A stretch of DNA of 64,000 bases from Crocinitomicaceae bacterium. GTDB lineage: Bacteria; Bacteroidota; Bacteroidia; Flavobacteriales_D; Crocinitomicaceae. Numbering within the stretch: the stretch's first letter is position 1; each line of letters begins with the position of its first letter. The notes beneath the pieces were generated by a model, which saw nothing but the letters and a program-made list of their open reading frames with translations, did not search any database and was not told where the DNA came from. Where the stretch lies: the NCBI GenBank assembly GCA_029252405.1, contig JAQXBM010000002.1:62001-126000 (forward strand), read 5' to 3'. Below are positions 63,067-64,000 of the stretch, one piece after another. Made by a program: the position numbers and the translations under genes.

Positions 63067-64000
63067 ATGAAAAAGCTTTACACTTTATTAGGGGTGATTG
63101 GTCTGATTGCTTTCAGTTCAACATCTAACGCACAATGTGCTAATGACAATTCGCTTTACTTAACAGTAAACGCGGCAAATATCGGATCAACGGGTACGAT
63201 TATTTCTACATGTACGTACGGAGGAGAATACAACCTCATTACAAACATGACTGCTGGAGATGTCTACACGTTTGAAACCTGTGGAGACACAGATTTCGAT
63301 ACGGAAATAACTGTTTACAACAATGCTACTGGAGCGTTTATCGTCGAGAATGATGATGCTTGTGGACTTCAGTCAAGCGTGACATTTACTTCTGACGGAA
63401 GTGATGTTCGCGTTCTTATTGACCAATTTCCATGCGTGAGTAACACAACATGTATGACGGTCTTAGGATCAGTTCAACCAGGAAACGTTACTCCTTGTGA
63501 TAACATCGTGCCATTGGCATGTGATATCGCTGGGAACTTTACGTTAGCTGGAACAGGGTCATTCAATAATAACGGACCTTGGAACACTCCAGGAGCAGAG
63601 CAAATTTATTCATTCACTGCACCAACTACTGGCGCGTACGCTATTGATGTTGCGCACACAGGTGGAGGATGGGTTGATTTGTTCCAACGTGATGCAGCTT
63701 CAGGATGTTCAGGTACTTCTTGGACATACATTGATGATGTACTTGGTTCAGCAACGAACACAGTTAACTTAGTAGCAGGGCAAACGTACTACTTCATGTT
63801 AGATGATGAGAATACGACAACATCTATTGGAACAATTACGATTAACTGTCCAAGTGGAGTAGATCCATGTGATGACATTACTGACCTTGATGGATGTGAT
63901 GTATCGAAAGATTTCTCACTTTCAGGTTCAGGTGCCTTCAACGGTAACGGACCTTGGAATACACCAGGACAAGAAGTAATTTACTCATATACTGCACCTT
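63067..64000 (+). CDS. Secreted repeat protein, PPC-like domains (3' end outside window)
   Basis: The first 311 codons are visible; the gene runs off the right edge. A signal peptide (MKKLYTLLGVIGLIAFSSTSNAQ) is followed by a Cys-rich domain (ISTCTYGGEYNLITNMTAGDVYTFETCGDTDFDTEITVY-type pattern) and repeated units of about 110 residues with the word GPWNTPG preceded by SGSF/AFN and followed by YSFTAP or YSYTAP. The fold resembles bacterial pre-peptidase C-terminal (PPC) domains. A T9SS tail is expected but lies outside. It directly follows the 62579 gene. Confidence 0.85.
   Translation, partial: MKKLYTLLGVIGLIAFSSTSNAQCANDNSLYLTVNAANIGSTGTIISTCTYGGEYNLITNMTAGDVYTFETCGDTDFDTEITVYNNATGAFIVENDDACGLQSSVTFTSDGSDVRVLIDQFPCVSNTTCMTVLGSVQPGNVTPCDNIVPLACDIAGNFTLAGTGSFNNNGPWNTPGAEQIYSFTAPTTGAYAIDVAHTGGGWVDLFQRDAASGCSGTSWTYIDDVLGSATNTVNLVAGQTYYFMLDDENTTTSIGTITINCPSGVDPCDDITDLDGCDVSKDFSLSGSGAFNGNGPWNTPGQEVIYSYTAP

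Overview
The window is chromosomal DNA from a member of the Bacteroidota, most likely Flavobacteriales. Several genes encode type IX secretion (T9SS) cargo: a gliding-motility C-terminal domain (CHU_C type), PNPT-type sorting tails, and a PorP/SprF outer-membrane protein next to large adhesin-like cargo. Promoter-like boxes follow the Bacteroidota TAnnTTTG pattern and gene starts mostly lack strong Shine-Dalgarno sequences. A Fluviicola/Crocinitomicaceae-like origin is only a guess. No rRNA, tRNA, CRISPR array, transposase, integrase or phage gene was seen.

Layout. 1-6485 (minus) is a T9SS surface cluster: two very large paralogous cargo proteins with an IgGFc-binding-like N-terminus on either side of a PorP/SprF gene; the distal one runs off the left edge. 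6653-9454 holds cysS and, convergent with it, a tandem pair of duplicated outer-membrane-type proteins. 9746-19064 runs rightward: polA, a ParE/RelE-type toxin-antitoxin pair, an RND exporter joined to a cellulose-synthase-like glycosyltransferase, a DUF2891 lipoprotein and a Rieske oxygenase. 19061-22441 (minus) is a very large SF1 helicase-like ATPase. 22867-29933 carries a trans-sulfuration enzyme, an RCK potassium-channel subunit, an SDR, and two tandem secreted M43 metalloproteases, each followed by a hairpin terminator.

30017-32809 (minus) is hemA-hemC-hemD. 33018-36198 has an RDD protein, rsmI, a quinone-oxidoreductase-like enzyme and a small Rieske ferredoxin, followed by a minus-strand helical protein of unknown role. 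37898-42111 is a complete leuA-leuC-leuD-leuB operon. A lipoprotein and a cation/proton antiporter (minus) diverge from an arsenic operon, arsR - arsI-like - arsC - aqpS-like, at 44100-46062, preceded by palindromic operators.

46059-54312 contains small stress/unknown genes, an ALDH7 enzyme, and a TPR histidine kinase broken by one in-frame amber codon. 54405-62292 holds hemW, an S9 peptidase, a SulP transporter and an ALDH8-like dehydrogenase. 62579-64000 starts a pair of secreted proteins, the second cut by the right edge.

Scattered through 34-56 kb are related intergenic palindromes with TTCGA cores, which look like a REP-type repeat family. Several genes have a TAnnTTTG-like box exactly 4 nt before the start codon, suggesting leaderless mRNAs. 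Three convergent gene pairs end with interlocked stop codons.
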